The notes below the pieces were generated by a model. The model had not been told where the DNA came from and searched no databases. It saw only the letters and a program-made list of their open reading frames with translations. Of a stretch of 52,003 nucleotides of DNA, positions 51,356 to 52,003 are shown piece by piece. The DNA lies in NCBI GenBank assembly GCA_023819545.1, contig JAMWCA010000001.1, positions 1-52,003 on the forward strand, written 5' to 3'. Source of the DNA: Candidatus Omnitrophota bacterium. GTDB taxonomy: Bacteria; Ratteibacteria; UBA8468; B48-G9; JAFGKM01. The translations under genes were made by a program, and so were the position numbers. Each line of letters starts with the position of its first letter. Position 1 is the stretch's first letter.

Positions 51356-52003
51356 AGATAAAGTAGTTTTGATAACTGGTGCTTTTGGTGGGATTGGTAA
51401 GGCACTTGCAAATAAATTTGGTAATGACTATGCAAAGCTTGTTCTGTGGGACATTTTTATTGATCAAGAATTTGAAAATTTATTAAGAGAAAAAGGAATT
51501 GAAACAATTTCTATGATTATTGATATAACAAATCAAAACGAGATAGAAAAAGAAACTAAAAAGATTTTAGAAAAATGGGGGAGAATAGATGTTCTTATAA
51601 ATAATGCAGGAATTACAAGAGATAAATTAATTTTCAGGATGTCTGAAAAGGAATGGGATGAAGTGTTAAATGTAAACTTGAAAGGTGCTTTTTTATGTAG
51701 TAAAATAATAGGTCAAATTATGTATAAACAAAGAAGTGGCAAGATAATTAATATGGCTTCAATTATAGGAGAAATTGGAAATATTGGACAGGCAAATTAT
51801 TCTGCTTCAAAAGCAGGACTTATTGCATTAACAAAGTCCTGTGCGAAAGAATTTGCGAGAGGTGGTATAAATGTAAATGCAGTTGCTCCAGGATATATTT
51901 TAACGAAAATGACAGAAAATCTACCGGATAAAATAAAAGAGGAGATGCTAAAATCTATCCCTCTTGGGAGATTTGGTAAACCAGAGGAAGTAGCAGAACT
52001 TGT
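51348..52003 (+). CDS. fabG: 3-oxoacyl-ACP reductase, 3' end outside the window
   Basis: SDR reductase of fatty acid elongation. Strong AAAGGAGGAGG site before ATG at 51348, start MFKDKVVLITGAFGGIGKAL, NNAGITRDKL, Ser in MASIIGEIGNIGQANYSASKAG (with catalytic Tyr and Lys), VNAVAPGYILTKM and GRFGKPEEVAEL. About 218 codons are visible out of a usual 245; the frame is open at the window end. Placed after fabD as expected. Confidence 0.94.
   Translation, partial: MFKDKVVLITGAFGGIGKALANKFGNDYAKLVLWDIFIDQEFENLLREKGIETISMIIDITNQNEIEKETKKILEKWGRIDVLINNAGITRDKLIFRMSEKEWDEVLNVNLKGAFLCSKIIGQIMYKQRSGKIINMASIIGEIGNIGQANYSASKAGLIALTKSCAKEFARGGINVNAVAPGYILTKMTENLPDKIKEEMLKSIPLGRFGKPEEVAEL

Overview
The window comes from a very AT-rich, compactly coded bacterial chromosome (roughly 30% GC by eye). 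Genes run in long same-strand trains joined by ATGA stop/start overlaps, and several convergent pairs overlap at their 3' ends. MurG/MurC, an FAS-II cluster, SecD/SecF, bacterial S2, EF-Ts and L32 make it a bacterium. The extreme AT content, the GH106-like hydrolase, the many TIM-barrel sugar enzymes and sulfide-type sulfur-assimilation genes resemble uncultured anaerobic lineages such as Omnitrophota or Ratteibacteria-type candidate phyla. That placement is an impression from protein style, not a search result.

Layout. 1-1.7 kb: 3' end of a ROK-family gene and alanine dehydrogenase. 1.7-1.85 kb: tRNA-Arg and tRNA-Lys on the minus strand. 1.9-3.5 kb: a DUF4321 membrane protein and miaB. 3.5-9.4 kb, minus strand: one overlapping operon reading thrC, an ApgM-type enzyme (a proposed homoserine kinase), two half-length TrkA subunits, a 44-residue membrane micro-ORF, trkH and a secreted OB-like protein. 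9.6-10 kb: tRNA-Leu and HU. 10-13.5 kb, minus: a DUF3857/transglutaminase protein, a small membrane protein, tsf and rpsB. 13.6-17.1 kb: a CBS protein and an ArsB/NhaD-type transporter facing a UPF0280 plus PP-loop thiolase pair. 17.1-24.7 kb: murG, murC, nnrE and two exported repeat proteins. 24.7-27.8 kb, minus: a Fur-family regulator under a perfect palindromic operator, a His-rich membrane protein, a candidate C/U-rich small RNA with its own promoter and terminator, and a YcgQ/YcgR-like permease pair preceded by a 47-residue ORF. 27.9-39.2 kb: a carbohydrate island (KDG-kinase-like PfkB protein, RACo-type ATPase, sugar isomerase/epimerase, 1053-residue GH106-like hydrolase, radical SAM/SPASM protein, mannonate-oxidoreductase-like SDR, 6-phosphogluconate dehydrogenase, xylose-isomerase-like protein). 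39.2-41.6 kb: Sir2, RsmE, a LysE-type exporter and a zinc-ribbon protein. 41.7-44.4 kb: a decaying block with a deleted TIM-barrel gene, a DegT aminotransferase fragment and a ceramidase-like gene with two frameshifts and two stops. 44.4-52 kb: an MGMT-type domain protein, then hisI-secD-secF-rsmD-coaD-rpmF-plsX-fabH-fabD-fabG, the last one cut by the window end.

Regulation visible in sequence. Promoters follow the sigma-70 pattern, several with a 16-base spacer. Three genes (DUF4321, murG, radical SAM) have the -10 element placed so that transcription should begin on or next to the start codon, implying leaderless mRNAs. Most others have AGGAGG-type sites. No CRISPR array, insertion sequence, rRNA or phage gene was seen. 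No gene-free stretch exceeds 300 bases.
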